5,807 nt of DNA from Thermoleophilaceae bacterium (GTDB lineage Bacteria > Actinomycetota > Thermoleophilia > Solirubrobacterales > Thermoleophilaceae), in assembly GCA_013696905.1 (NCBI GenBank), contig JACCXP010000381.1, positions 1 to 5,807 on the forward strand. The letters run 5' to 3'. The number at the start of each line of letters is the position of its first letter. The stretch's first letter is position 1. Positions 1 to 5,343 of this stretch are shown piece by piece. The notes beneath the pieces were generated by a model. It worked only from the letters and a program-made list of their open reading frames with translations, had not been told where the DNA came from and ran no database searches. Both the position numbers and the translations under genes were made by a program.

Positions 1-372
1 GCGCTCTACCGCCCCTATCACCTGATCGGCCTCGAGCTCGGCATCAGCGTGGCCTCGGCGGCGCTGCGGGGAGAGCCCACCGGTGCGCCGCGCAGCTTCG
101 GCGCCGACGTGGTCGCGACCGCCAAGCGCGACCTGGCGCCGGGCGAGACGCTCGACGGCGAGGGCGGCTACATGGTCTACGGCACGCTCGTGCCGGCGCA
201 TTCCTCGCTCGAGCGCGGATCGCTCCCGATCGGCCTGGCCCACGGAGTCGAGGTCACGCGCCCGGTCGCGGCCGGAACGATGCTCGAGAGCGCCGACGTG
301 CGCCTTGACGAGCGCGAGGAGGCCACGGGCGTGCGCGCCGAGCTGGAGCGGACGTTCGCCTCCAGCGGGTGA
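1..372 (+). CDS. C-terminal part of a COG4091-type homoserine-dehydrogenase-like oxidoreductase with SAF domain (5' truncated)
   Basis: Frame 1 is open from the first base to TGA at 370-372, giving 123 visible residues. The start lies outside the window, and an internal ATG or GTG should not be taken as the start. The visible part opens with YRPYHLIGLELGISVASAAL and continues with ADVVATAKRDLAPGETLDGE and LPIGLAHGVEVTRPVAAGTM. I recognise these as the end of the 'predicted homoserine dehydrogenase' family COG4091: an NAD(P)-binding Rossmann domain (missing here) followed by a SAF domain. The repeated Lys/Arg-Asp-x-x-x-Gly pattern is typical of SAF folds, as in NeuB and altronate dehydratase. 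The substrate is not known to me, and the family is often linked to sugar-acid catabolism. The gene converges on the amidase with only 9 bases between the stop codons and no visible terminator. Family call fairly sure; function open. Confidence 0.8.
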   Translation, partial: ALYRPYHLIGLELGISVASAALRGEPTGAPRSFGADVVATAKRDLAPGETLDGEGGYMVYGTLVPAHSSLERGSLPIGLAHGVEVTRPVAAGTMLESADVRLDEREEATGVRAELERTFASSG

Positions 373-381
373 CGAGAATGG

Positions 382-1587
382 TCAGGTCGTCGAGGCCGTT
401 GCCTGCTCGTAGGCGAGCGCGGCGGCAAGCACCGTCGCGTCGTCGCGCCCGGCGATCTGGAGGTCGCCGATCGCGATCGCGGGCCAGCCGGTGTAGTTGA
501 AGGGGCGCGTGAGCGCTGTCAGGCCGGCGCGCACGTCGGGCTCGAAGCAGTCGAGCGCGGGCACCTCGATGCCGAGCGTCGGCGAGATCAGCAGGTCCAC
601 CGCCGGCTCGCGCTCGAGCCGCGCGCGCCAGCGCGGCAGCTCCTCGCGGGCCTCGAAGACGTCGATGCCCGGCACGAGTCGCGCCATGTCGAACTTGAGC
701 TGGAGGTCGCGCCCGTACTCGCTGCGCCGGGACGGGTAGGTGTGGCGGTGGGAGATCGCGCACTCGACCATGAAGATCGCGATCAGGTCCGCCGCGGGCT
801 CCGGCAGCGAGGCCTCGACGAGCCTTGCCCCGAGCGCCTCGAGCCGCTCGGCGCCGGGCGTCGGCGCGAGCACGCCGACGACGACCCCTTCGAGTAGCGG
901 CTCGGGCACCGGCTCGCCGGTGAGGACCTGGTGCGCGAGCGCGCAGTCACCGACGCTTCGGCCCATCGGCCCGACGGTGTCGAACGACGGCGACAGCGCG
1001 AAGCAGCCCTCGATCGCCACCTTGCCGAGCGTCGGCTTGAAGCCGACGTTGTCGCAGCAGGCCGCGGGGATGCGCACCGAGCCGCCGGTGTCCGTGCCGA
1101 GCGCGAGCGCACCGAAGCCTGCGGCGAGCGCGGCGGAGTTGCCCCCGCTCGAGCCCCCCGCCACGAGACCGGGCCGGACGGGGTTCTGGACGGAGCCGAA
1201 GTGCGGGTTCTGACTCGTGACGCCCCAGGCGAACTCGTGCAGGTTGGTCTTCGCGATCGTGATCGCGCCGGCCGCCTCGAGCAGGGTGACCGCCGTCGCG
1301 GTCCTCTGCGGCACGTGCTCGCGGTAGATCGCGGACCCGTAGGTCGTGCGCACGCCGGCGGTGTCGAACAGATCCTTGACGAGCAGTGGCACGCCGGCGA
1401 GCGGTCCCGACACGCCGGCCTGCGCGCGGCGCAGCGCGGCGTCTGCGCAGCTCGTGATCACGGCGTTCAGCTCTGAGCACTCCTCCATGGCTGCGAGGTG
1501 CTCCCGCACGACGTCGACAGGGTCGAGCTCGCCTGACGTCACTCCGCTCGCTATCTCGCTGGCCGAGAGGCCAGCGCTCTCGCTCAC
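382..1587 (-). CDS. Amidase-signature (AS) family amidohydrolase
   Basis: This 401-residue protein hydrolyses a carboxamide or related C-N bond with the Ser-cisSer-Lys triad. All three residues are visible: Lys71 in LLVKDLFDT, the cis-Ser Ser146 in GGSSGG, and the nucleophile Ser170 in GTDTGGSVRIPAA. The spacings of 75 and 24 residues are the family's usual ones (FAAH 142/217/241). The length is below the common 450-490. The shortening shows near the C-terminus, where GWPAIAIG runs directly into DLQIAGRDDATVL without the usual Pro-Cys/Ala-Gly...Gly-Leu-Pro-Val loop. No signal peptide is seen, so it is probably cytoplasmic. The start is GTG at 1587, overlapping the upstream stop as GTGA. I see no Shine-Dalgarno, so translation probably depends on coupling to the membrane-protein gene. 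The substrate cannot be told from sequence. GatA is unlikely because gatB and gatC are absent nearby and the protein is short. Confidence 0.88.
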   Translation of the reverse strand: MSESAGLSASEIASGVTSGELDPVDVVREHLAAMEECSELNAVITSCADAALRRAQAGVSGPLAGVPLLVKDLFDTAGVRTTYGSAIYREHVPQRTATAVTLLEAAGAITIAKTNLHEFAWGVTSQNPHFGSVQNPVRPGLVAGGSSGGNSAALAAGFGALALGTDTGGSVRIPAACCDNVGFKPTLGKVAIEGCFALSPSFDTVGPMGRSVGDCALAHQVLTGEPVPEPLLEGVVVGVLAPTPGAERLEALGARLVEASLPEPAADLIAIFMVECAISHRHTYPSRRSEYGRDLQLKFDMARLVPGIDVFEAREELPRWRARLEREPAVDLLISPTLGIEVPALDCFEPDVRAGLTALTRPFNYTGWPAIAIGDLQIAGRDDATVLAAALAYEQATASTT

Positions 1588-2249
1588 TTGGACGGCGCGG
1601 GGGCGGGCGGCGCGGGTTGCCCGCCCTCGGGCGCCGGCGTCGCGGGCGGCTCGGCCGGGGTGGTGGGCGTCGTCGCTTCCGGGGGAGCGGTCTCGGTCTC
1701 CGGAGCGGTCTCGGTCGTCGTCGTCGATGTCGTCTGCTGTTCGCCCTCGTCCGCCGGGCTCTGCTCGCTCTCGCTCTCGGCGCGCGGCGCGGCCTTGCCG
1801 CCGAAGTAGGTGGTGCGCTCCCCGCCGCCGCCGACCGAGCTCCCGAGCAGCAGCTCAGGCAGCGTGAGCGCGGCCGCTGCGATGACGAACGCGAGCACCG
1901 CGGTGATCAGCACGGACTGGAGGCGCACCCGCCGGCCGCCGTAGAGGCGCGGCGGCGGTCCCTCGTCGCCGAAGCGCGGGACCTCTTCTGCCGCCGCGGG
2001 GCGCTCCCGCGAACGCGGCCGTGCCACCTGCGCGAGCGGCCGAGCCGCCTCGCCCAAGCGCTCGGTCGGCCGGCGCAGCGCTTCGCTGACGAGCGCGACG
2101 ACGATCGGCGTGACCGCGGCGCTTACGACCGTCCCGTCCTCCCACAGGCGCGAGCCGAGCAGCGCCGCGGTGGCCGACGACAGGCTCGCCAGGAGCAGCG
2201 TCGTCAGCGAGAGCCCACCGCTGCGCTCGGGTCTCTGAGGGCGCGTCAC
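1584..2249 (-). CDS. Membrane-anchored protein with Thr/Glu/Pro-rich C-terminal tail, function unknown
   Basis: This 221-residue protein has no recognised catalytic domain. A first hydrophobic stretch lies at about residues 14-33 and a second at about 39-56 (SAAVTPIVVALVSEALRRP). Next comes an Arg/Pro-rich, probably cytoplasmic linker (57-108), then a clear transmembrane segment (about 111-131). The tail from 140 onward is low complexity: Ser/Glu (157-172), a Thr run (173-179), then Thr/Glu/Pro/Ala repeats ending in PAPPAPAPSK. The N-terminal GTVVSAAVTPIVVALVSEAL region resembles hypothetical proteins I recall from actinobacteria such as Solirubrobacterales, but I cannot confirm this. By the positive-inside rule the tail would be outside. 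The start is GTG at 2249, with a TACCGT hexamer 8 bases upstream and no Shine-Dalgarno, so it may be leaderless. It is the first gene of a two-gene unit with the amidase, with a 4-base stop/start overlap. Existence is well supported by frame and composition; the job is unknown. Confidence 0.75.
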   Translation of the reverse strand: MTRPQRPERSGGLSLTTLLLASLSSATAALLGSRLWEDGTVVSAAVTPIVVALVSEALRRPTERLGEAARPLAQVARPRSRERPAAAEEVPRFGDEGPPPRLYGGRRVRLQSVLITAVLAFVIAAAALTLPELLLGSSVGGGGERTTYFGGKAAPRAESESEQSPADEGEQQTTSTTTTETAPETETAPPEATTPTTPAEPPATPAPEGGQPAPPAPAPSK

Positions 2250-2257
2250 GGTCCGGG

Positions 2258-2263
2258 ACGGTA
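2258..2263 (-). promoter_or_regulatory. Putative -10 hexamer of a leaderless promoter for the membrane protein/amidase unit
   Basis: The minus strand reads TACCGT, fitting the actinobacterial TAnnnT -10 pattern, and ends 8 bases before the GTG at 2249. That spacing would place the transcription start at or next to the start codon. No Shine-Dalgarno is seen in these bases, which agrees with a leaderless message. No convincing -35 box is seen. In GC-rich DNA such a hexamer can occur by chance, so the call is tentative. Confidence 0.35.
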
Positions 2264-2305
2264 GCGAGAGCGTGCGCCTGCGCGCTCGACGAGCAGCACG
2301 CCGGC

Positions 2306-2311
2306 TACGGT
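2306..2311 (+). promoter_or_regulatory. Putative -10 hexamer of a leaderless promoter for the ferredoxin gene
   Basis: TACGGT fits TAnnnT and ends 7 bases before the ATG at 2319, the spacing expected if transcription starts at the A of that codon. No purine-rich ribosome site lies upstream. This favours ATG 2319 over the in-frame GTG codons at 2310 and 2313, the first of which overlaps the hexamer. No good -35 is seen at standard distance. It faces the TACCGT hexamer of the minus-strand unit, so this short gap would serve two divergent transcripts. Confidence 0.35.
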
Positions 2312-2318
2312 GGTGCCG

Positions 2319-2549
2319 ATGGAGCTCTCGGCGACGAACCGGATTCGCATCGAGGTCGACCGCGACCTTTGCATCGGCTCGGGTGACTGCGTCGACTCTG
2401 CCCCGGCCGTGTTCGCGCTCGACGACGACGGCAAGGCGATCGTGATCGACCCCGATGGCGCCGCCGCCGACGACGTCGTAGAGGCGGGGCGCAACTGTCC
2501 CGTCACGGCGATCTTCGTGATCGGCGAGGAGGGGGACCTCTACCCGTAG
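2319..2549 (+). CDS. Small three-cysteine ferredoxin ([3Fe-4S] type, P450-style)
   Basis: This is an electron carrier of 76 residues if started at ATG 2319, or 79 from the in-frame GTG at 2310. I prefer the ATG because of its distance to the TACGGT hexamer. Cluster ligands are Cys18 and Cys24 in CIGSGDC and Cys60 in CPVTAI. The position that would hold the fourth ligand in a CxxCxxC site is Ser21, as expected of the single-cluster [3Fe-4S] ferredoxins of actinobacteria (COG1141 type). DSAPAVFALDDDGKA is the family's usual segment between the ligands. The protein is acidic and soluble, also typical. Such ferredoxins usually serve cytochrome P450s, but no P450 or ferredoxin reductase is visible here. 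It stands alone on the plus strand and runs convergently into the alcohol dehydrogenase with a 10-base gap. Its redox partner is unknown. Confidence 0.88.
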   Translation: MELSATNRIRIEVDRDLCIGSGDCVDSAPAVFALDDDGKAIVIDPDGAAADDVVEAGRNCPVTAIFVIGEEGDLYP

Positions 2550-2561
2550 AGCGCCGCGCTC
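2549..2561. terminator. Short palindrome at the convergent stop codons; possible weak bidirectional terminator
   Basis: GAGCGC-C-GCGCTC is a perfect inverted repeat spanning the last base of the ferredoxin stop, the 10-base gap, and the start of the dehydrogenase stop. As RNA it would form about a 5 bp GC stem with a 3-base loop in either direction. There is no U tract, so it is not a classical intrinsic terminator. It is the only structure in the gap. GC-rich DNA produces such palindromes readily. Confidence 0.25.
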
Positions 2562-3591
2562 AGGCTGGCACGATCACGCCGCGGCCCTGGATCTCGACGG
2601 CCATCAAGTCGTCGATCGCCTGGTTGATGTCGTCGAGCGGGTACTCGCGCCCGGTCAGCTTGACGCGGCCGCGCGCGGCGAGCTCCATCAGCTCGACGAG
2701 CTCGATGTAGTTGCCGACCAGGCTCCCGACGACCTCGATCTCCGTGAAGATGATCTGGAGCGTCGGGATCTCGACCTGCCCGCCATACCCGACGACGTAG
2801 TAGACCCCACCCTGCTTGAGCATGTTGGGGCCCTGCTTCTCGGTGCCGTACTCGGCGACGAAGTCGAGCACGGCGTCGACGCCGTCGCCGCCGGTGACCT
2901 CCTTGACGGCCTCGACGACGTTCTCGTCGGCCTTGACGACGTGGTCCACGTCGAGCTCGCGGGCGAGCTCGAGCGCCTGGTCGCTCTTGTCGACCGCGAT
3001 GATGTCGGCGCCGCACAGCGCGCGCAGCGACTGGACGGCGATGTGGCCGAGGCCGCCGACCCCGATCACCGCGCAGCTCATGCCCGGCGCCAGCCGCCGC
3101 GCGGCCTTCTTGGCCGCCCGGTAGGCGGTGATCCCGGCGTCGGCCAGCGGCGCCACGGCGACCGGCTCGAGCCCCTCGGCGAGCTTGATGCAGGCGCGCT
3201 CGTTGGTGTGCAGGTAGTTGGCGAAGCCGCCGTCGGTCGTCAGTCCCGGGAAGGCGTCGTTCTCGCAGTACATGTCCTCGCCGCGGCGGCAGCCGAGGCA
3301 GACGCCGCAGGTGCGCACCGGGTGGCAGATGACCGTGTCGCCGACGGCGACGCTCGAGACGGCGTCGCCGATCTCCTCGACCCAGCCGGCGTTCTCGTGG
3401 CCGAGCGTGTAGGGCAGCTCGGGCTCGACTGTCTCACGCCAGATTCCCTCGATGATGTGCAGGTCGGTCCGGCACAGTCCGGCTGCACCGATCCGGACGA
3501 TCACGTCGTGAGGTCCGGTGATGGTCGGCTCATCGATCTCGTCGATGTGCAGGTGGTCCTCGTCGAAGGAGTGAAGCCGCGCGGCCTTCAT
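2560..3591 (-). CDS. Zinc-dependent NAD-type alcohol dehydrogenase (MDR family)
   Basis: This 343-residue medium-chain dehydrogenase oxidises an alcohol to the aldehyde or ketone. Visible catalytic-zinc features are Cys40 (GLCRTDLH), His65-Glu66 (GHENAGWVEEIG) and, in place of the usual third cysteine, Asp151 in PLADAGITAYRA. This is the Cys-His-Asp set I know from Rhodococcus secondary-alcohol dehydrogenases such as ADH-A. The structural zinc site is complete at Cys95, Cys98, Cys101 and Cys109. The nucleotide-binding motif GVGGLG lies at 177-182, and Asp201 ends the second strand (IIAVD), favouring NAD over NADP. The length is normal. It is the last gene of the operon: its ATG follows the DUF59-gene stop with no gap, and a good ribosome site lies inside that gene. 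In alkane monooxygenase clusters the matching enzyme oxidises the alcohol product, e.g. propan-2-ol. That substrate is inferred from context. Confidence 0.93.
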   Translation of the reverse strand: MKAARLHSFDEDHLHIDEIDEPTITGPHDVIVRIGAAGLCRTDLHIIEGIWRETVEPELPYTLGHENAGWVEEIGDAVSSVAVGDTVICHPVRTCGVCLGCRRGEDMYCENDAFPGLTTDGGFANYLHTNERACIKLAEGLEPVAVAPLADAGITAYRAAKKAARRLAPGMSCAVIGVGGLGHIAVQSLRALCGADIIAVDKSDQALELARELDVDHVVKADENVVEAVKEVTGGDGVDAVLDFVAEYGTEKQGPNMLKQGGVYYVVGYGGQVEIPTLQIIFTEIEVVGSLVGNYIELVELMELAARGRVKLTGREYPLDDINQAIDDLMAVEIQGRGVIVPA

Positions 3592-4284
3592 TCAGTCATT
3601 CACCTTTCCGTATCGCGTTTGCAGTAGGCCCCGGCACATCGCGCTGTTGCCCTCGAGCGAGACGCCGATCATGCGCACGCGGCGCAGGTGGTCCTCGACA
3701 TCGCGCACTGGGCGTCCGGCGGCGTCGCTGAGCGCAGGCGCGCCCGGCGAGCAGTCGAGGCCGAGCTCTCCGCGGACCTCGAGGTAGGCGTCGGTGGCGG
3801 GTGTTTCGGGCAGGTCTGAGATCGTCGCGCCAGGCAGCCGCTCGCGCTCGAGCGAAGCGACCGCCCGCCCCTGGCGCACGAGGAACGCCTTGCGCCGGAA
3901 CAGCGTGCGCAACTCGCCGAGCTCACCGTCGGCGTGGTCGGGGAAGCTCTGCTCGAAGCTGCGCCCGGCATTTACGCCGGCCGAGATCTCAGTCGTAGCG
4001 TGGTGGTCGATCAGCGTCACCTCCGCCTCGTCGACGCCCGGAACTCGCAACAGCGCCTCGCGCGCGTCGGAGACCATCAGCCACGAGAAGTTCGGAGCGC
4101 ACCAGTAGGTCGGCAGCCGCAGCTCGACCGAGACCCGCGCTCCCTCGCGTTCGACGCCCGCGACGAACCCGAGCTCGACCACGTCCTGGTCGAGCTCGGG
4201 GTCGATGACCCGGGACAGGGCCGCGTAGACATCCGCGTCCTGTCCGGCGCCGGGGCGGCGCTGCTCGAGCGCCGCCGCCCTCAT
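3592..4284 (-). CDS. Two-part protein: N-terminal MIP18/DUF59 iron-sulfur assembly domain plus unknown C-terminal domain
   Basis: This 230-residue protein has, at about residues 16-95, a MIP18/PaaD/SufT-like (DUF59) domain: VIDPELDQDVVELGFV, a beta strand, then LRLPTYWCAPNFSWLM with a single cysteine (Cys62) where the family's reactive cysteine sits, and REALLRVPGVDEAEV. DUF59 proteins help build or insert iron-sulfur clusters. The remaining 130 or so residues match no domain I recognise. They contain charged helices (121-148), a possible linker (151-166), and an end with Cys178 and Cys217 (GVSLEGNSAMCRGLLQTRYG). The start is ATG at 4284, overlapping the amidohydrolase stop as ATGA, and the stop abuts the dehydrogenase start, so it is translationally tied to both. 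In alkane/propane monooxygenase clusters a DUF59 protein is a common member and may help mature a metallo-component. That role is inferred. Domain call firm for the N-terminus, open for the rest. Confidence 0.82.
   Translation of the reverse strand: MRAAALEQRRPGAGQDADVYAALSRVIDPELDQDVVELGFVAGVEREGARVSVELRLPTYWCAPNFSWLMVSDAREALLRVPGVDEAEVTLIDHHATTEISAGVNAGRSFEQSFPDHADGELGELRTLFRRKAFLVRQGRAVASLERERLPGATISDLPETPATDAYLEVRGELGLDCSPGAPALSDAAGRPVRDVEDHLRRVRMIGVSLEGNSAMCRGLLQTRYGKVND
3600..3607 (-). promoter_or_regulatory. Ribosome binding site of the alcohol dehydrogenase gene
   Basis: The minus strand reads AAAGGTGA, a good match to the anti-Shine-Dalgarno complement, 8 bases before ATG 3591. It lies inside the last codons of the upstream DUF59 gene. 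The dehydrogenase can therefore be initiated on its own even though it directly abuts the upstream stop (TGA-ATG with no gap). Confidence 0.7.
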
Positions 4285-5321
4285 ACCTGCGCGACCGCCG
4301 GCTTCTCCGTGACCTCGGGGCCGACGTCGGTGTCGCCGCCCTGCATATCCTCGGGGACGTCGAGGTCATACAGCTTGGCGGCGTTGAGCCCGAGGATCTT
4401 GCGCTTCGCCTCGGGCGTCAGCAGGCTCCCGATCTCGTCCGGCACGTCGTCGGGCATCTCGAACGCCACGAACTGCTCGATCAGCCACTTCGGGTGCCAG
4501 ATCGCGTAATCGGAGCCGAACAGGATCCGATCCTCGCCGAGCCAGTACATGAGCTCGCCCATCATCTTGCCGAAGAAGGTCGGCCGTGTGTGGATGAACG
4601 GCATCGCGACCGCCAGGCCGCCGTAGACGTTCGGCTCCTGGACCCCGATCCAGCAGAAGTCCTCGAGCCGCGGCAGCCCGACGTGCTCGACGATGAAGTT
4701 GAGCTCGGGATACTCGCTCGCCGCGGCGTCGACGTCGGCGACGTCGAAGGCGTCCTTGTTGAGCGGCCAGATCGTCGGCCCCTTGTGCACGTGGATGTTC
4801 GTGACCCCGAGCTCCTGGCACTTGTCGAGGTAGAGCCGCGCGTCGTCGTCAGTCAGCTTCCAGCCCTTCGACTCTCCGTGCCACTCGGCCGTGTACAGCT
4901 TCACGCCCTTGGAGCCGTGCTTCTTCACCTTCGCCTCGAAGTCGTCGAGTCCGGCCTTGCCGAGCCGCGGCTCGAACGAGGTGTTGAGCACGAACTTGTC
5001 CGGGTACTTCTCCTTGAGCGGGGCGTCCTGCGCCGTGGTGTTGAAGCCGTTCTTGTAGAAGTCGGTGAGGTAGGTCGGCTGGAATATCGCGACGTCCACG
5101 TAGCCGTCCTCGAACACGTCCTTCATGAGGGTTTCCTCGCCGTACTTGCGGTACTTCTCGAGCGGCCAGACGTACTCCTCCGGGCTCAGGTTGGCGTGGT
5201 AGTCGTAGAAGCACTTGATGAAGCCCTCGCCATACTCGTTGAGCGTGTTCTCGGGGCTCGCGTCCCAGTTGTGCATGTGACCGTCGACGATGAAGTACTT
5301 GTCCCCGTTTGATTCGTACAC
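4281..5321 (-). CDS. Amidohydrolase-2 family TIM-barrel metal-dependent hydrolase/decarboxylase-like protein
   Basis: This 346-residue protein is of the ACMSD-like amidohydrolase-2 family. Likely metal and active-site residues are His15 and His17 (VDGHMHNW), His177 and His179 (NIHVHKGP), His213 (VEHVGLPRLEDF) and Asp271 (FGSDYAIWHP), in the order expected around the barrel. The end (about 321-346) is an acidic tail, DVPEDMQGGDTDVGPEV, beyond the barrel. No signal peptide is seen, so it is cytoplasmic. The start is GTG at 5321, chosen for the strong ribosome site 6 bases upstream; the next in-frame Met falls inside the HxH motif and is too late. It lies 22 bases after the GroEL gene and overlaps the DUF59 gene by 4. 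Proteins of this family recur in propane/mimABCD-type monooxygenase operons, but their reaction there is not established to my knowledge. Family sure; substrate unknown. Confidence 0.9.
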   Translation of the reverse strand: MYESNGDKYFIVDGHMHNWDASPENTLNEYGEGFIKCFYDYHANLSPEEYVWPLEKYRKYGEETLMKDVFEDGYVDVAIFQPTYLTDFYKNGFNTTAQDAPLKEKYPDKFVLNTSFEPRLGKAGLDDFEAKVKKHGSKGVKLYTAEWHGESKGWKLTDDDARLYLDKCQELGVTNIHVHKGPTIWPLNKDAFDVADVDAAASEYPELNFIVEHVGLPRLEDFCWIGVQEPNVYGGLAVAMPFIHTRPTFFGKMMGELMYWLGEDRILFGSDYAIWHPKWLIEQFVAFEMPDDVPDEIGSLLTPEAKRKILGLNAAKLYDLDVPEDMQGGDTDVGPEVTEKPAVAQV

Positions 5322-5327
5322 GGCTAT

Positions 5328-5335
5328 CTCCCCTT
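5328..5335 (-). promoter_or_regulatory. Ribosome binding site of the amidohydrolase gene
   Basis: The minus strand reads AAGGGGAG, a strong Shine-Dalgarno, 6 bases before the GTG at 5321. It lies in the 22-base gap after the GroEL stop and supports the GTG as the true start. It is one of only two clear ribosome sites in the window, next to several coupled or apparently leaderless starts. Confidence 0.75.
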
Positions 5336-5343
5336 TTCGTGGG

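Noticed and set aside
947..1480. Alternative minus-strand Arg-rich frame inside the amidase gene
   Set aside because: It is a frame-shifted shadow of the amidase, whose own frame carries the complete catalytic triad.
1675..1745. Tandem-like repeats in the DNA (gtc/gtcgtc and tctcggtctc runs)
   Set aside because: They encode the Thr/Glu/Pro-rich tail of the membrane protein. They are irregular and explained by protein low complexity, not by a DNA repeat element or CRISPR.
1617..2264. Plus-strand 215-codon open frame opposite the membrane protein
   Set aside because: Its product would be an Arg/Gly/Ala-rich low-complexity chain. The minus-strand frame has clear transmembrane segments, a start/stop overlap with the amidase and sensible codon use.
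2246..2506. Minus-strand 86-codon frame over the ferredoxin and the intergenic region
   Set aside because: It is Ser/Ala/Arg-rich with no motif and lies opposite a real ferredoxin with all three cysteine ligands.
4494..5312. Long plus-strand open frame (272 codons) opposite the amidohydrolase
   Set aside because: It is Val/Leu/Glu/Arg-rich with no recognisable motif, and it mirrors a well-conserved enzyme on the other strand. GC-rich coding DNA commonly leaves the antisense frame open.
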